Both the position numbers and the translations under genes were made by a program. A DNA stretch of 64,000 nucleotides from Calocera cornea HHB12733 (lineage: Eukaryota > Basidiomycota > Dacrymycetes > Dacrymycetales > Dacrymycetaceae), in contig KV423973.1 of NCBI GenBank assembly GCA_001632435.1, positions 62,001 through 126,000 of the forward strand, in the 5' to 3' direction. This document shows positions 11,319-22,794 of the stretch, in pieces. Each line of letters begins with the position of its first letter. Position 1 is the stretch's first letter. The notes under the pieces are model-generated. The model saw only the letters and a program-made list of their open reading frames with translations. It did no database searches and had not been told where the DNA came from.

Positions 11319-11768
11319 GTTCTGTCATAGTCATAGTGCGTATGCGCCATGTGCATTGCGACAATGTTCTGGGCCACTACGCACACTCTACCACTTGACT
11401 ATCGGTGCAACAGTGCTGTATAGGCAGATGGATGCATACGTGAGGCTTTGCGATTCGCCGCGCACAACTCTGCCGAGCTTCCGCATCACACCGACATATC
11501 CTTCCAATGGCGTTAGCAAGGGACCGGGGCCATGACGGAGTGGCGGATTTAGATCAATTGAGAACTAAACCGACTAGAACGCTTGGCAGGAAATCAGTCA
11601 TCTTCATCGGCTGTTGACTCGTTGGGAACGGGACCCGCTCTGAACGACACGAATCCATCCCTTGCCTCGCTGATACTCAAGACCGAGGAACCATATGACC
11701 AAACAAGGTATATCCAAGACAAATTCGATACTGTACAAGCTGCATAGATCTCGCACAGTGCATGCACC
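11319..11768. other. Spacer downstream of repeat A and of the carnitine acetyltransferase gene
   Basis: No frame with recognisable protein signal and no repeat shared with the rest of the window. The 3' untranslated region of the acetyltransferase gene is expected here. Confidence 0.35.
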
Positions 11769-14389
11769 CTAATAATCGGACATCAGCAACGACCTTCCCA
11801 CGCCATACGCGCTCCTCTTTCTCGGCCTCGCGAGTAGATCCACCTCGCCCGAGTCGAAGAAGCTGTACCCGGTCGTCATCATATCGTCGTTCGGTGTGAC
11901 GCTCCCGGGCGTCTTGTCCTCGTCCGGCGGGCCGCGCACGTGCGTGTCGACGGACAGAGAGCCAATCGAGATTGGCTCGCCCGTGCGCGCGTCGCGCAGC
12001 ACGCCGGAGTGGTCGACGAACGAGCCCGCGCGCTCGTTCGCCGCACGGTAGATGTGGATGATCATCCGCTGGGCTTCGAGCAGGTAGGATCGGAGGGTCT
12101 CGAGCCAGCGGCGCGTCTGGAGGTGCTTTGTCGCGGCGCAACTAGACCGTCGTCAGATTCAGCAAGCGATTATGTCTGGTACAACGTACATGGAAATGGC
12201 ATCGTCCTTGATGATATAGCCTACGCCGATGCCGTCCGGCGCCACCGGTCCAAAGCCGAACAAGCGCAGCGCAGGGTTGCCGCAGTTCGACGTGCTGATG
12301 ATGCTCGTGCCGAGGACGTTGTATCCAGGGTCGGTAAAGATGCTTGGCAGTTTCGTAGCCGTTCCCGGCTTCCCGGTGCCATGCTCGTTCGCCTGGATCT
12401 CCCGCTGCAGCAGGCAAAAGATCGCATACAGATGCCTTCAGAACGGCGCTGTCAGCACGTGCCCCGCACAGCAGGAGGCGATAGACTGACCGGTCCTGCC
12501 CCAGCCCACTCGCGCACTCCTTGGTAAGCTTCACATGCGCCTCGCACGCCTTGCGCAGCGCCTGGATCTTCTGCGACGCCGTGTGCTTCTCCGAGAAGTA
12601 CGTCTTGATGAAGTCCACGCTCTCCGGCTGCACCGTACGGATCGCTTCGGTGCGGCCGTGCAGGAACGCTTTCGTCATGGCCGGCTCGTAGGTGGTCTCG
12701 ATACGACCTTGGGTCTTGCATTAGCAATGTGACCCGTGGCCGCACGCAGAGAGACGTACCGTAGAGCCCGTAGTAAGCCGCCTGAAACGCCATCTGGACA
12801 AACGCGTCGGGGGAAAATCCGTACTTTGTGATAAAGTTCTTTCCAAACTCTTTGAACTCGAGTTCCTACCCCGTTCATCAGCGTTCTCCTCCCTGGGGCT
12901 TCTGAATGATCCCGCCCGCGCACCTGGCAGTCGTTCTGGCAGATCAAGTCGCTCAACCTCGTCTCAGCAAACCGGATCCCCGTCCGCACCTCGGGCGTCA
13001 TGGTCCACTCGAGCTTCTTCGGCGTCGTCTGGATGTGCTCCTCTTGCTCGGGCTCCTGTGGCTTGCCCGGGTGGTAGCGCGCTTTCGCCTTGGCGGCCTT
13101 GCTGTGCGGGGAGAGGGGGGCTTTGAACAGGGTTGGCGCGGAGGGGTTGATGGACTGGGCGAGGAGGAGGAGGCACTCGGTGTACACGTCTGCCATCACC
13201 GTCAGTGCATGGTAAGATGTAGGTCAGGATGCGAGGCCGGCTCACCGGCAGCAAATCGCAGCACGGTGTGTCCGTCGACGCCCGTGTGCTCAAAGTTGAT
13301 CCCCGCGGCGCCGTTCTCGCAGACGATGATCTGGAGCTTATCGTACCACCTGTTTGTGCAGCTGCCGACCTGCACGCCCTCCTCGAGCCTGTACGTGCCG
13401 CAGAGGAAGTTGCAGCACATCTCACTGACGCTGCTTGGCGTGTGGTCGTCCAGGCAGACGATGAAGAGCGCCGCGTCGACGACCTTGAGGCACATGCGGT
13501 TGCGCCGCTCCGAGTTGAGCAGGTCGCGCAGGCCGCTCCACACCTTGCGGTTCTCTGTCGTCAGCAGGCCGATGCTGCTCGCTGCGACCTGGCTGAGCGG
13601 GAGCGCGTCCGCGTCGGTGGTGATGGCCTGGAGGTTGCTGAGGATCTCGCGCTCGGTGAGCACAGGCCGGCTCTCGCTGTCCAGCACGTCGAAGTAGTAG
13701 ATCTGCCCGCGGCGGATAACACAGATATGGCGGGAGCCCTCGTTGCTGTCCATCCGGCACCCGCGCTGCGTCGGGATGCGCGCGGTGCCGAACAGCCGCG
13801 TGTACTGGTACATGTCCAGCGGGCGCCCGCGGAACGTGTCCGGCTCCAGGATCTCGTGCCGCAGGTCGTGGATGAAGCCCAGGGACGCGGCGATGAGCGA
13901 GGCGGCGCGGGAGAGCTGCGAGCCGCGCGTGGGCGACGGGTCGTCCCTGTTCCCCCGGTCAGCCAATGCGCATACACAGAGTAAAGAAGGGACGCACTCG
14001 AGCACAAAGTACGGATTCAGGCTGAGCACGACGGGGTCGCTCGAGCTGAGGTAGCTCTCATACCAAAACTCCTCGATGTAGCTCGCCTTGTCCTTTGCGT
14101 ACTCCTCGAGCACCTTCTGGAGCCGCTCGCCCTCCCCGCCAGGCTTCAGGAACTCGTCCACAGCCTTCTGCGTCGCCTCGTGCTCGTGCTCGTCCTGCAG
14201 CCCCTCGAGCGCATGCAGGTACCGCCTGCACGTGTCGGCGAGGGGCGGGATAGGCAGCTTGGGGAGCTTGCTCTGCCCCGCAAAGGTCTTGCCCTCCGGC
14301 TTGCCGCCGTTCAGCTTGGACGTGGGCGTGGGCGTGGTCGCCAGAGCGGGCGCCTCGGGGTTGGTTGTGGTAGTCGCGACAGGGGCCAT
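11769..14389 (-). CDS. Carnitine O-acetyltransferase
   Basis: Transfers acetyl groups between CoA and carnitine for shuttling acetyl units among peroxisome, mitochondrion and cytosol. Exons 14389-13998, 13946-13246, 13189-12924, 12865-12760, 12707-12491, 12435-12190 and 12141-11769 sum to 2301 bp (766 residues). Seen in order: LPKLPIPPLADTCRRYL at the N-terminus of the domain; SYIEEFWYESYL; LNPYFVLE; GFIHDLR; LTTENRKVWSGLR; CNRMCL-like stretch and CLDD; GVQVGSCTNRWYDK; NFEHTGVDG carrying the catalytic His; LGTSIISTSNCGNP near the end. An alternative upstream ATG at 14632 adds 81 low-complexity residues; I prefer 14389 because the domain starts soon after it. The C-terminus is SDY, so no PTS1 peroxisomal signal is visible. 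The protein is somewhat longer than the usual 600-700 residues. Confidence 0.92.
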
Positions 14390-14632
14390 GGCTGGGTGGG
14401 GAGGACCGTCGGTGACGGTGTGTCCGGAGGGGAGGGTGACTATATGCTGCCTGGGCGTAGGGTGGTCCTCGTGCTCGGTCTGGTGCTGCTCGTCGCTCGC
14501 TCCGTTCGTGTGGGCCTGGTGGTGCTGAGGGGGTGCAAAGTCGGGGGCACGGAGCACCGTCCCGTCCGTGCTGCCTTTAATCCCTCCGGAGCGCCCCCTG
14601 TCCGGGTCCATAAGAGGGCTGGGACTCGGCAT

Positions 14633-15650
14633 CGCTCACTTTGGCTGCAAGAGACGAGGAGCGTGACCGACCGAGGTATGCGACCCCCCTCCCGCCTCCG
14701 CGTTTCCCCGCACGGCCGCGGCACCTGCACTCGCCTCCCCACTGCAGCTGTGCATGCGCCGAGTGATGCGAACGACGTCAGGGCTGCAAGCCTATTCCGT
14801 GGCGGTGCCCGCGCGGGGTCAAGTGCTCGCGCCTCGGGGCGAGTCGGATCACGCGCGTCAAGCGTCCCCCGCTCAGGGTCTCATGCGGGGCGGCCCCACT
14901 CGCCCCCGCATCAGGGGGACTGCACTTAATGTATGTATGTACACGTACTGTCGAAGGGGGCGGAAGAGCCGCTATACCCAGCTGGGCGGAGGTAGGGTGG
15001 GAGCAGCGCGGGAAGAGCAACAGGGCACAGACAGGGTGCAAGGGCAAACTCGGGTCCGCCCGCCTGGCTACTGTGACCCGACCCCCGACCCCGCGTCATC
15101 TGTGCCGGCCGGGTGTGGGATAGATGGAGGGAGGAGGGGACGATAAGATGGGTTGCTGCTCCCAGGCCGGGTATGCCCGCTCATCCGGTCGGGGGAGGCG
15201 ATCATCTGCGATTAGCTGAGTGAGTGCGGGGCGGGCTTCTGGCCTGAGCGAGGGCCGTCCGGGGGGGCATGCCCGGCAATATCGAGAATGAACTGAGCTG
15301 GCACGTGCGGGAGTAGTACGGCGCATGCAAGTACAACGCGGAACACATTCCCTTCATTACGTGATTACCAAGAGTATCCAAGAGGTGCGAAAGACATGCG
15401 GGAAAACAGAATGACAGGTGCGGTGCGGGTGGGTGGAGACTGGAACAGAGCGGTGCGGCGTCGGGGCAATATGTATATATCGGGCGGCGGTCTATGACGT
15501 CTAGACGGGGCGTAGTTTTGCGGGGTGAGGCCTGCTCCCGGAGGGAGCAGCGGTAGACGTCCGGTCACCAGGATCCATACGAGGTGACCATGACCTTGGG
15601 CGGTGGGTGGGGGGTGGGGGTCAAGTCGGCCTCGGTGGGAGTGGCAGTCG
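14633..15650. other. Intergenic region between carnitine acetyltransferase and GTP/GDP carrier
   Basis: Holds the promoter of the acetyltransferase gene and the 3' flank of the carrier gene, which has the same orientation. No additional gene or repeat is supported. Confidence 0.4.
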
Positions 15651-16732
15651 TTATACGTATTGCGCGAAGAGGGGGATGAGCGACTGGGCGAGGGTGTACG
15701 AGAAGACGAGTTTTGGGCCGACGACAAGGATCTACAAAGACATCGATGAGGCTCCCTTCCACGACTGCGAACCCGCACCAGGAGCCGTGCTCACCTTGGG
15801 CGTCAGCCCCTTGAACAGCGCGGTGATGCCCTCCTCGCGCACGAGCTTGCCGAACACGGTGAAGCCCGACACCTTGGTCTCGAAGTTCTGGTTCTGGATG
15901 CGCGTCTTGATCGTGTCCAGCGGCGCGGCGACGGTGATGGAGGCGATGGCGCCCGCGACGGAGGCGACGAAGTTCTGTGACCAGGTCGCTTTGCTGTAGT
16001 CCTCCAGCTTGAGCAGGGTCGACTTGGTGTAGGCTGAGGCGCCGAACAGCTGCAGAGGGGGTCAGAAGGGGAAGAGGGAGGGGAGGGCAGACGCACAGCG
16101 AAGGACCCGGGCGCGTTGCGTGCCATCGTCCACCCCCAACCGCGGTACAGGGACAGCCCCTCGTCAGCGACGATCTTGAGGAAGCCGCGGTCCCTGAACG
16201 CGGCCGGGTTGACCTGGCGCTTGATCTTGAGCACGTCCAGCGGGAGCAGGGCGACCTCGCCGATGCCGGTCAGCGACCCGGCCGTAGCGTGCATCATGCT
16301 CTTTCCGTTCTTCTCGCCGAACGTGCTGCGGAACCATGTGCCATAGTTCCGCCCGAGGATGTCGTTGAACCATGGCTGCCCGCCAAACTTGTAGATCCGC
16401 TGCGCGACCTTGTACCCCGCTGCGTAGCCCAGGCCGGGGAAGAGCGACAGCACTTTGGTGCCGAGCGAGGCGCTGGCCTGCTGCCGGAAGATGATCTGGT
16501 TCAGCCCCGAGAGGGTGTGCCCGTTGATCGTCGTGTTCGACATCAGCCGCTTGGCGATCGTGTCCACCGGGTGGAACACCATGAGCTCGGCGATGCCTGT
16601 ATGCGTGCGCATATGTTAGCCGCCATTCTTTCGCAGCCCTCATTTGGACGCACCGGACGTGCCGGAACCGAGCACTCGCGCCAGGCCGCTCTCCGAGTGC
16701 TTCCTCCCTGTCATCGGCGGTGGTGGGGACAT
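15651..16732 (-). CDS. GGC1: Mitochondrial GTP/GDP carrier
   Basis: Inner-membrane carrier that imports GTP into the mitochondrial matrix in exchange for GDP. Exons 16732-16654, 16596-16097, 16049-15795 and 15731-15651 sum to 915 bp, 304 residues, the normal size of a mitochondrial carrier. Three repeats each carry the PxD signature: FHPVDTIAKRLMSN, LLPLDVLKIKRQVNP and AAPLDTIKTRIQN. The stretches LFPGLGYAAGYKVAQR, YKFGGQPW, YRGWGWTMARNAPGSFA and FKGLTPK match what I know of yeast Ggc1 closely enough to name this carrier rather than only the superfamily. Start chosen at the first Met of a short Pro-rich leader before SGLARVLGSG. It shares a 402-bp divergent promoter with the Emi1-like gene, also mitochondrial in yeast. 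Confidence 0.92.
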
Positions 16733-17134
16733 GGTTGCAGTCTAACCTCTTTGAAAGCCCAGATAAAAGCGTCTAGAAAGTTCAATCCGCTCTATAGCAG
16801 CAGCGTCCACACCCAGCAAGCGGTCGACAGCAGCGGGCAGGCAATTGCAGGGGGAGAGGTAGACCGTGCAGCTGGGCCCGCCCTGCCTGCGCTAAGCTGC
16901 CCGGAGATGAGAAATATTGGTTCCGTGCGCGAAATTTCACGTCGCGGGCACGTTCCTGCGCGGCCTAATCACGCGACTGGAATTGCGCGCCGGCGGGACG
17001 CGCACACAGCACATTCCAGTCCAGTGACGACCGGGCCATTGCGAACATCTTATCTTAATTGCATTTGCTCAGACTCTGAGTGGTTGTACGCGCCGATACA
17101 GACGAGTTATCTAAGGGAAACGCGACATTCCACA
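16733..17134. promoter_or_regulatory. Divergent promoter region, GGC1 / Emi1-like
   Basis: 402 bp between the two divergent start codons. No specific motif is claimed; the assignment rests on position alone. Two genes linked to mitochondria sharing one spacer could be co-regulated, which is inference. Confidence 0.45.
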
Positions 17135-17624
17135 ATGTTCACCTTCGAGGAGATCGTCCAGCAGGAAGAGGACCTGCTCCGGAAGGTTCACCCTACGCCC
17201 AACGATATACCGAGCTGCACCTCTATCCTGGACGAATTCCTACGGTCATATGGTATGCACTCCGCACACCCACTTGCGTCATGCGTTGATGTCGGTTGTA
17301 GCACCCGGTCAGCAGATCCGGTCGCTCTACCGGTACGGCACCACGTCCGGCACCGCCGCCGGGAAGTGGGACGACTTCATGTACTGCATCTCGCTCAAGG
17401 CGTACAGTGCTGAGGACAGGCGGGAGAAGTGGATCAAGAGGAGAGCGGAGTGGTGGGCACATCGGCGGATGGAACGGAGCAGCGAGGACGTGTGGGATGT
17501 CAGGACGTGCGTTGTATGCGCTCTCTCGAGGTGGACATGCACTGATTGAGTTTACAGGAAGCCGATACCCAAATGGACGCCTCCGCAAGATCCCGATCAG
17601 TTCAGCAAAGATATTTATGCATGA
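17135..17624 (+). CDS. Emi1-family (DUF3128) small protein
   Basis: Exons 17135-17252, 17302-17506 and 17558-17624 join to 390 bp, 129 residues. Seen: SCTSILDEFLRSYG, QQIRSLYRYGTTSG, GKWDDFMYCISLK, then a charged helix (EKWIKRRAEWWAHRR) and the Pro-rich end KPIPKWTPPQDP. This order is that of the Emi1 family, known in yeast for a role in early meiotic induction and mitochondrial function. The family usually carries cysteines around the Y(C)Y and YRYG..(S)C positions; here Ser and Gly stand at two of them, so the usual cysteine set is incomplete. Exact biochemical role is not known to me. A diverged fragment of the same gene lies at 18734-18853. Confidence 0.75.
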
Positions 17625-17662
17625 TCAGTGCGAGTGGCATTGTGATTTAACTTGCTCCAGTA

Positions 17663-18482
17663 CTAGTCCCGCCTACATCCTCCACTGTATACTACTGCAA
17701 TACATCTCTCTCCACTCATGGTCATTGCCTTGCAGAGCTGTGATCGTGGTGGATTTCGGATTGGACTTGAAGAATACGGACGGGAAATGGGATACGGCAC
17801 AAGAACACGAGCCTGGGTTTGACTATCCGAATATGCCAGCCCCCGCGACGGAGGTCTTGTGCATATATGGCTCGACGCTTGGATGGAAGCCGCTACTACT
17901 CGTCGACAGGTAGCAGCGTGGATGGAAGCAGCCTCGGGTCGAAGATCGTGTGGACGTCGGACAGGAGCAAAAGGGACACCCCTCAGCAGCGAGTCCACTA
18001 TGGTAACTGAAATCCACTCCCATTCAGTGCCCGATCCCCTGCCGAGGAAAGAGCGTTCACTACGGACAGATCGGAAGCCGATAGGCGAGGCAACGAGTGC
18101 TCGAAGGATCTCCAGAACACCCTGGACGACGAGAGGTGCATGAAGTCGCCTGGCTGTATGGAATCTGGGGTTGACTAATCGGTTTCGGGAGAAATTGAGC
18201 GCATCCTTCAGGCACTTGGAATCGTTCTGGTTGACCTCGTTCCACCTCGTGTGCTTGCGGGAGACCTCCGTCCACAGGCCCGATGTCTCCTGGATAATGC
18301 CGTGCGAAGCGGATCGGACAGCGGACAGCGTGGCCCTGAGCTTGGCATGCTGATCCATCCGACACACCGCCTCGTTCAGCCTCATTGGAGTAGAGTGGTG
18401 TCCAGCGCCATGGGACCGGTGGCAACGAGTGGTATGCGATCACAAAGACTTCGCGCCAGATCTCCTGAGGAAGAAGCTTCAT
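17663..18482 (-). pseudogene. F-box-like protein pseudogene
   Basis: The 5' end reads MKLLPQEIWREVFVIAYHSLPPV, very like the starts of the intact genes at 30174 and 31523. The frame then breaks: the continuing similarity (KLRATLSAVRSASHGII, SGLWTEVS, corresponding to TLMEVCTSWRDII and SALWVDL in the paralogue) lies one frame away, so at least one frameshift lies near 18385. The C-terminal part cannot be aligned. Coordinates of the 3' end are approximate. Confidence 0.6.
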
Positions 18483-18733
18483 CGCAAATGATATCGAATA
18501 CGACCGACGACGATCGAAGCGACCTGGATTGTGTTGCGACTGTTGAAGCTGGAACGATGCTTATGGAAGTAGAGGATTGATGCAGGTAACCCAGGTTCGT
18601 GGTGGTAGTTGCAGTACGCGTTCGGTCTCGCCGAACGTCTCTGTGCGAGCCGGTGACGCGTGACTTATGCGTTGCCTCGGTTTCCCAATAGAGATGCACC
18701 GTAATCCATCCGTATTGAGCTCCCGCAACAGAT

Positions 18734-18853
18734 ATCAAAGTCTATCCAGTGCATGAATGCATATGAATCACGAGTCACGACGTCGCCCACGTCCTCGCTG
18801 CACCTCTCCATTCCTCGATGCGCCAAACACTCTGCCTTCACTCTGTGGCGCTC
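18734..18853 (-). pseudogene. Fragment of an Emi1-family gene
   Basis: The translation AECLAHRGMERCSEDVGDV resembles AEWWAHRRMERSSEDVWDV of exon 2 of the gene at 17135, and similarity seems to continue into what is intron 2 there. Only about 120 bp are recognisable. It looks like a piece of a local duplication that has decayed, lying between the F-box-like pseudogene and an M20 remnant. Confidence 0.5.
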
Positions 18854-19054
18854 CGTACGTGCACGGTTATCATCAGTCGCGACGGTAGCTTTGCAGCTCG
18901 GCGGTGGCGGACTTGACGAGGTCCTGCTGTAATACTCTCTACCGCTCAGCACGTCCGTGTACCACTCTTCCTTCTTCCTACGTACAATATGATACGAGTC
19001 TCCGAAACGCGGTCTGACTACTACATATGTCAATCTCGCATGGTAGACAGGTGA

Positions 19055-19230
19055 TGTGCTGGACGAGCATCAGCAACCTGCTGGGTGCGGTTGAGTTTGT
19101 GGTGACGGTGGTGCTCAATGCGGAGGGGCGGAGCTGTGTTGGGCGGTTGCCTGGCTGTTACAGCGATCTGGAACCAGACAAAGAGTGAAACGGGGCCGTC
19201 CGCTTATCATATATACTGGGTGGACCCAGA
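19055..19230 (+). pseudogene. M20 peptidase remnant (3' end only)
   Basis: About 175 bp matching the last exon and 3' flank of the gene at 20732-22794: GAGCATCAGCAACATGCTCG-like start, the VEFVMT..VLNA stretch, and past the stop a shared flank with CTGTTACA..GGAACCAGA and AGTGAAACGGGGCC. The reading frame is broken. A forward repeat A copy follows about 200 bp downstream. Confidence 0.7.
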
Positions 19231-19392
19231 GTATCGGTGGTCGCTCTATTCCAAACATGCGTAGCTACTAGTGAACGCCGCAGTGCTAATAATGTCTGAT
19301 GTGGTGCGCACTATGTTTGCGGTGCGCGCTGCCTGACGTGTGTAGTGTGACTGTTCCCTCTAAGTCTCTCAGACGTAGTGGTGTAGTGTGTG

Positions 19393-19640
19393 GTCCCTAG
19401 CTGGCGTACAGGTCAGAAAAGCAAAATGTGCATGTTTGACACCGCTGCGCGCATAGCGTAGCGGTAGGCGGGCATGTGCGGCCCTGAACATTATCGTGCA
19501 CAAGCGCGCGAGTTCGAATCCCGCAGTGCGCCATCACTTAAAACCGGGAGTGCGAAACCACTTAAATCTATTGACTTTTTGCCTATGGAGCCCGACCGCC
19601 ACACGGATGCAGATGAGGGCCTTGAATGCACGCAGAGGTG
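19393..19640 (+). repeat. Repeat A copy 3 (truncated body)
   Basis: Leader, box A, box B and the first part of the body are present; the copy ends near GCAGATGAGGGCCTTGAATG and runs straight into an inverted copy, giving a tail-to-tail pair. Confidence 0.7.
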
Positions 19641-19644
19641 CCTC

Positions 19645-20490
19645 GGAGACCAGGCTGGACGGACGTCTGGCTCCGAGACACTGCTCCCGCGAAAATTCCA
19701 ACATCTTCCCGCCCTCCTGCCCGCCTACCATCCGGTTCCGAGTGGCGGTCAGGCTTCATAGGCAAAAAGTCAATAGATTTAAGAGCCCGTTCGGTAACGA
19801 GATTCAGGCTGTATCTTGGGGGTAAATCTGCAAAGATACTCCCATTCTGGTTCCGCAGATTTTGGCGCGTTCGGTAACAAGATACAGGCAAGATCGAGTT
19901 TCTGAATCCTCACCAAACTCGAGATACAGGTCTGGACCTGTATCTCGGACCTCAATCTCGATCTCGCGTCCTCTTCTCTTTCAAATGGAAACAACCGTTG
20001 TCCAGAAGCACGTGCCGGAGCCGCCGGCAGCTCGGCATGTTGTCATATTTTGTATTTCCATGAAATTATCGCTACAGCCGTGATATTGCCACCTCCTTTC
20101 CACAGTTGTTCCATGGCATTTCCCGCTTACAAACCCCCGGCACTGGCCGCTCTGTCGGACAAAAGCGGCTCCCCAGATTGAGCTCCTCAGATCACGCTGT
20201 TGTCGAACGCGACAAACTCGCCCCAGATCACGATTTTGAGGAGATCGTATCTCGGGACCTGCGCAGGTACCCAGATCGTATCTTGCAGATTGCGCGATCT
20301 TTTTACCGAACGGGCTCTAAGTGGTTTCGCACTCCCGGTTTTAAGTGATGGCGCACTGCGGGATTCGAACTCGCGCGCTTGTGCACGATAATGTTCAGGG
20401 CCGCACATGCCCGCCTACCGCTACGCTATGTGCGCAGCGGTGTCATACATGCACATTTTGCTTTTTTTACCTCTACGTCAGCTCTGGGAC
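19645..20490 (-). repeat. Repeat A copy 4, interrupted by a MITE
   Basis: The body starts near 19650 (inverted) and reaches AATAGATTTAA at 19782. It resumes after the inserted element at 20318 with TAAGTGGTTTCGCACTCCC, then box B and box A in reverse and the leader to about 20490. The interruption is clean, so the original copy can be read through it. Confidence 0.75.
19783..20317. mobile_element. 535-bp PIF/Harbinger-like MITE
   Basis: The ends are 15-bp perfect inverted repeats GAGCCCGTTCGGTAA. TAA lies at 19780-19782 and again at 20318-20320, a 3-bp duplication as made by PIF/Harbinger elements. It sits inside repeat A copy 4, whose uninterrupted sequence is known from the other copies, so the duplication is directly demonstrated. 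No coding capacity. A near copy of the left terminus (CGTTCGGTAACAAGATACAG) recurs at about 19867, so the element may itself be composite. Confidence 0.8.
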
Positions 20491-20731
20491 AACACACTGC
20501 ACACGGAAGTCACACCTTACGTTTTAGAGGGGGAGTCACATAACACACAACTACCGACCTCAGACAGCTTGCATCTCGGACACACTGCGCACCACTTGGA
20601 CAATATCATTACTGCCCTACACATAGTTTGAGTAGATAGATCACAAATACTGCATGTCCGGCCACTATAATGAGCGGGCCGGCCCCGTTTACTCTTTCTC
20701 TGGTTCGATGTAACAGCAAGGCAAGTGCCGA

Positions 20732-22794
20732 TCATAGCTCCGCCTCGTCCGCATTGAGCACCAGGGTCATCACAAACTCCACCGCACCGAGCATGTTGCT
20801 GATGCTCATCCACTCATTCAACCCATGCCCGCCATCCATCCCCTCCGGCCGGAAATGCGCATATCGGTGGATGTTTGCCGACAGCTGCTGGTAGTGATAC
20901 GCGTCGGTGCTGCCGCCTGCAGGAATCGGAGCGACGTGTATGCGTCGCACCACTTCGGACACTGCATCAGGTGTGCTCTGGGAGTGTGGAAAGCCGTCCG
21001 TGCGCGCAAAGACGCTTTGGATCGTCCCGCTCAGAAGCTCCCAAACCGGTCCTCTGGACGGCGTTCCCATGAGCGGGTCGCGGGCCGTACCGTATGGGTC
21101 GACGAGTTCGAGCGAACCGGTTGTACCGGCGTTGTCTGCGATGATGGGGCGGTCAAATGCCGACAGGGAGAGGTTGAACCGCTCCACGTGCGGTGTAAGA
21201 ACCTCGATGAGGTGATCCTCGACTTCAGCCATTGAACTATGGGATTCTCAGTTGGAACGACAAAATGACAGAGACGGGATCCATACGACTCGATATGAAT
21301 CCTATGATTGACGACCGCCCACGCCAGCTGCGGCAGCTGGTTGGCCTTCACACCGCCGTGGAACAGGTCCACAGCCTGCGTCGTCCGCATCAGCACCTCG
21401 TTCGGCGCCAGCGGGTTGGCTTCGGTCGCCAGCCCTCCGCTCCGAAGCCACTGGGCGACTCCCTCCAACGCCTTGTCGCTCGTCCGACTCTGCTTGATCA
21501 GCCCACGCACGTCTTCCTCCAGTCCTGGCGAGTGTTCGGCAATACACTGCAATGTCTCGTATAGCGGGTTGGTGCGTGTCAGACGGGATGGCGCTGGATT
21601 CTCCTCGATGGCGGCTACGAGCGCGGCGAGGATGCCAATGCTTGTGTGCGGCGGTGGGAGCGCGCTGTGCCCGCCGCGCGTTTGCACGGTGAGACGCACG
21701 TCGTAGTACCCTTTCTCTGCGGTCGAGGGCATGGCATACATCGCCCCCAGCTCGGGCAGATACCCAGTTCCTTCGTCCAGCACGAAAGCGAGGCTGGAGG
21801 AGCCGTATCGGGTAAGGAGAAAGGAGGCGACGTGGGCTGCCCCGCGCCTGCCGCCCGCTTCTTCGTCGAAGCCGAAGGCAAGGAGGATCGTTCGCTTTGG
21901 GGTAAATCCGTGCGCAATCAGCGATTCGAGGGCGACGAAAGTTGATGCTGCTTAGGGTCAGTACTGGACGTGTTGGAGCGGAGAGGTGAGGCGCACTGAT
22001 AGTAGCCTTGTCATCGATCGCACCCCTTCCCCACACACGCTCGCCATCGAAATGCCCCGAGAAGGGCGGGTATACCCACTGGTCTCTCGTCTCCTCATCG
22101 ACAGGTACCGTAGCTAGACATACAGCGGGTATCGTCAGCGTCGTTGAAGAAGGGGGGCGAGACGAGAGTACCTTGGTGGCCTGTGAGCAAGATGGGCTTG
22201 AGGTCCAGGTCGCTGCCTTGCCAGGTGTAGAGCAATCCGTAAGTATTCACCAGCTCCCGCTTGAGAGTGTGGTGGCTGTAGAAGCCCGATTAATCAGTAA
22301 AGCGGCTTCTTGCATCAGAGACAACAAACTCACACCAACGGATACGTCCACTCGAAGTACTCATGCAGCTTCGTAAACTTCTTCCAAGCCGGGTCCTCCC
22401 CCACCGGTCCCATCTCATCTTGCGTAAACGTCGGGATCTGCACGGCACCACTGTGCACTAGCGCGGTGTAGTTGAAGAAGGCGGCGGAGCCGAGCTCGGT
22501 GTAGAGGGCGGTGAGGAGGGCGGCGTTGCTGGGTATGAGTGGGGGAATCCAGGGGCATACTGGCGCTTCGGGGTACGTTTCGACAGGCTGCGACGGCGGA
22601 TGTGGGACGGCAAAGTGTAGGTCACATACGGATGGTAACAGCCCGTATTGGTGCGTTATGAAACCAGCTCCGAGGAGCACCGCCCAAAGTTGTGCAATGA
22701 GCCAGTGTCGGTGTATGGATGACCTGCTCCCAACGCGATCGGCAGACGCGGTTGGGAGGGTCATTCCACTAGATCGCAAGGTGTACTTCTCCAT
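20732..22794 (-). CDS. M20 carboxypeptidase-like protein (CPS1 type), altered HxD motif
   Basis: Zinc metallopeptidase of the Gly-X carboxypeptidase/CPS1 type, normally vacuolar or secreted and membrane-anchored. Exon 1 (22794 to about 22334) has a signal anchor (WLIAQLWAVLLGAGFI). The later exons contain YGLLYTWQGSDLDLKPI, WVYPPFSGHFDGE, the GRGAIDDK metal-bridge motif, GFDEEAGG with the catalytic Glu, DEGTGYLPE, GGHSALPPPHTS in the lid domain, and YAHFRPEG with the last metal-ligand His. At the first metal motif the spliced reading is HQATVPVD, where the intact paralogue at 49859 and the family have HQDTVPVD: Asp is replaced by Ala at an intron junction (G/CT). The protein may therefore be inactive. 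Introns are in the same places as in the paralogue. Exon edges inside the gene are approximate. Confidence 0.88.

Noticed and set aside
16733..17134. Specific transcription-factor sites in the GGC1/Emi1-like spacer
   Set aside because: Short words can be found by chance; nothing was conserved or repeated enough to claim.
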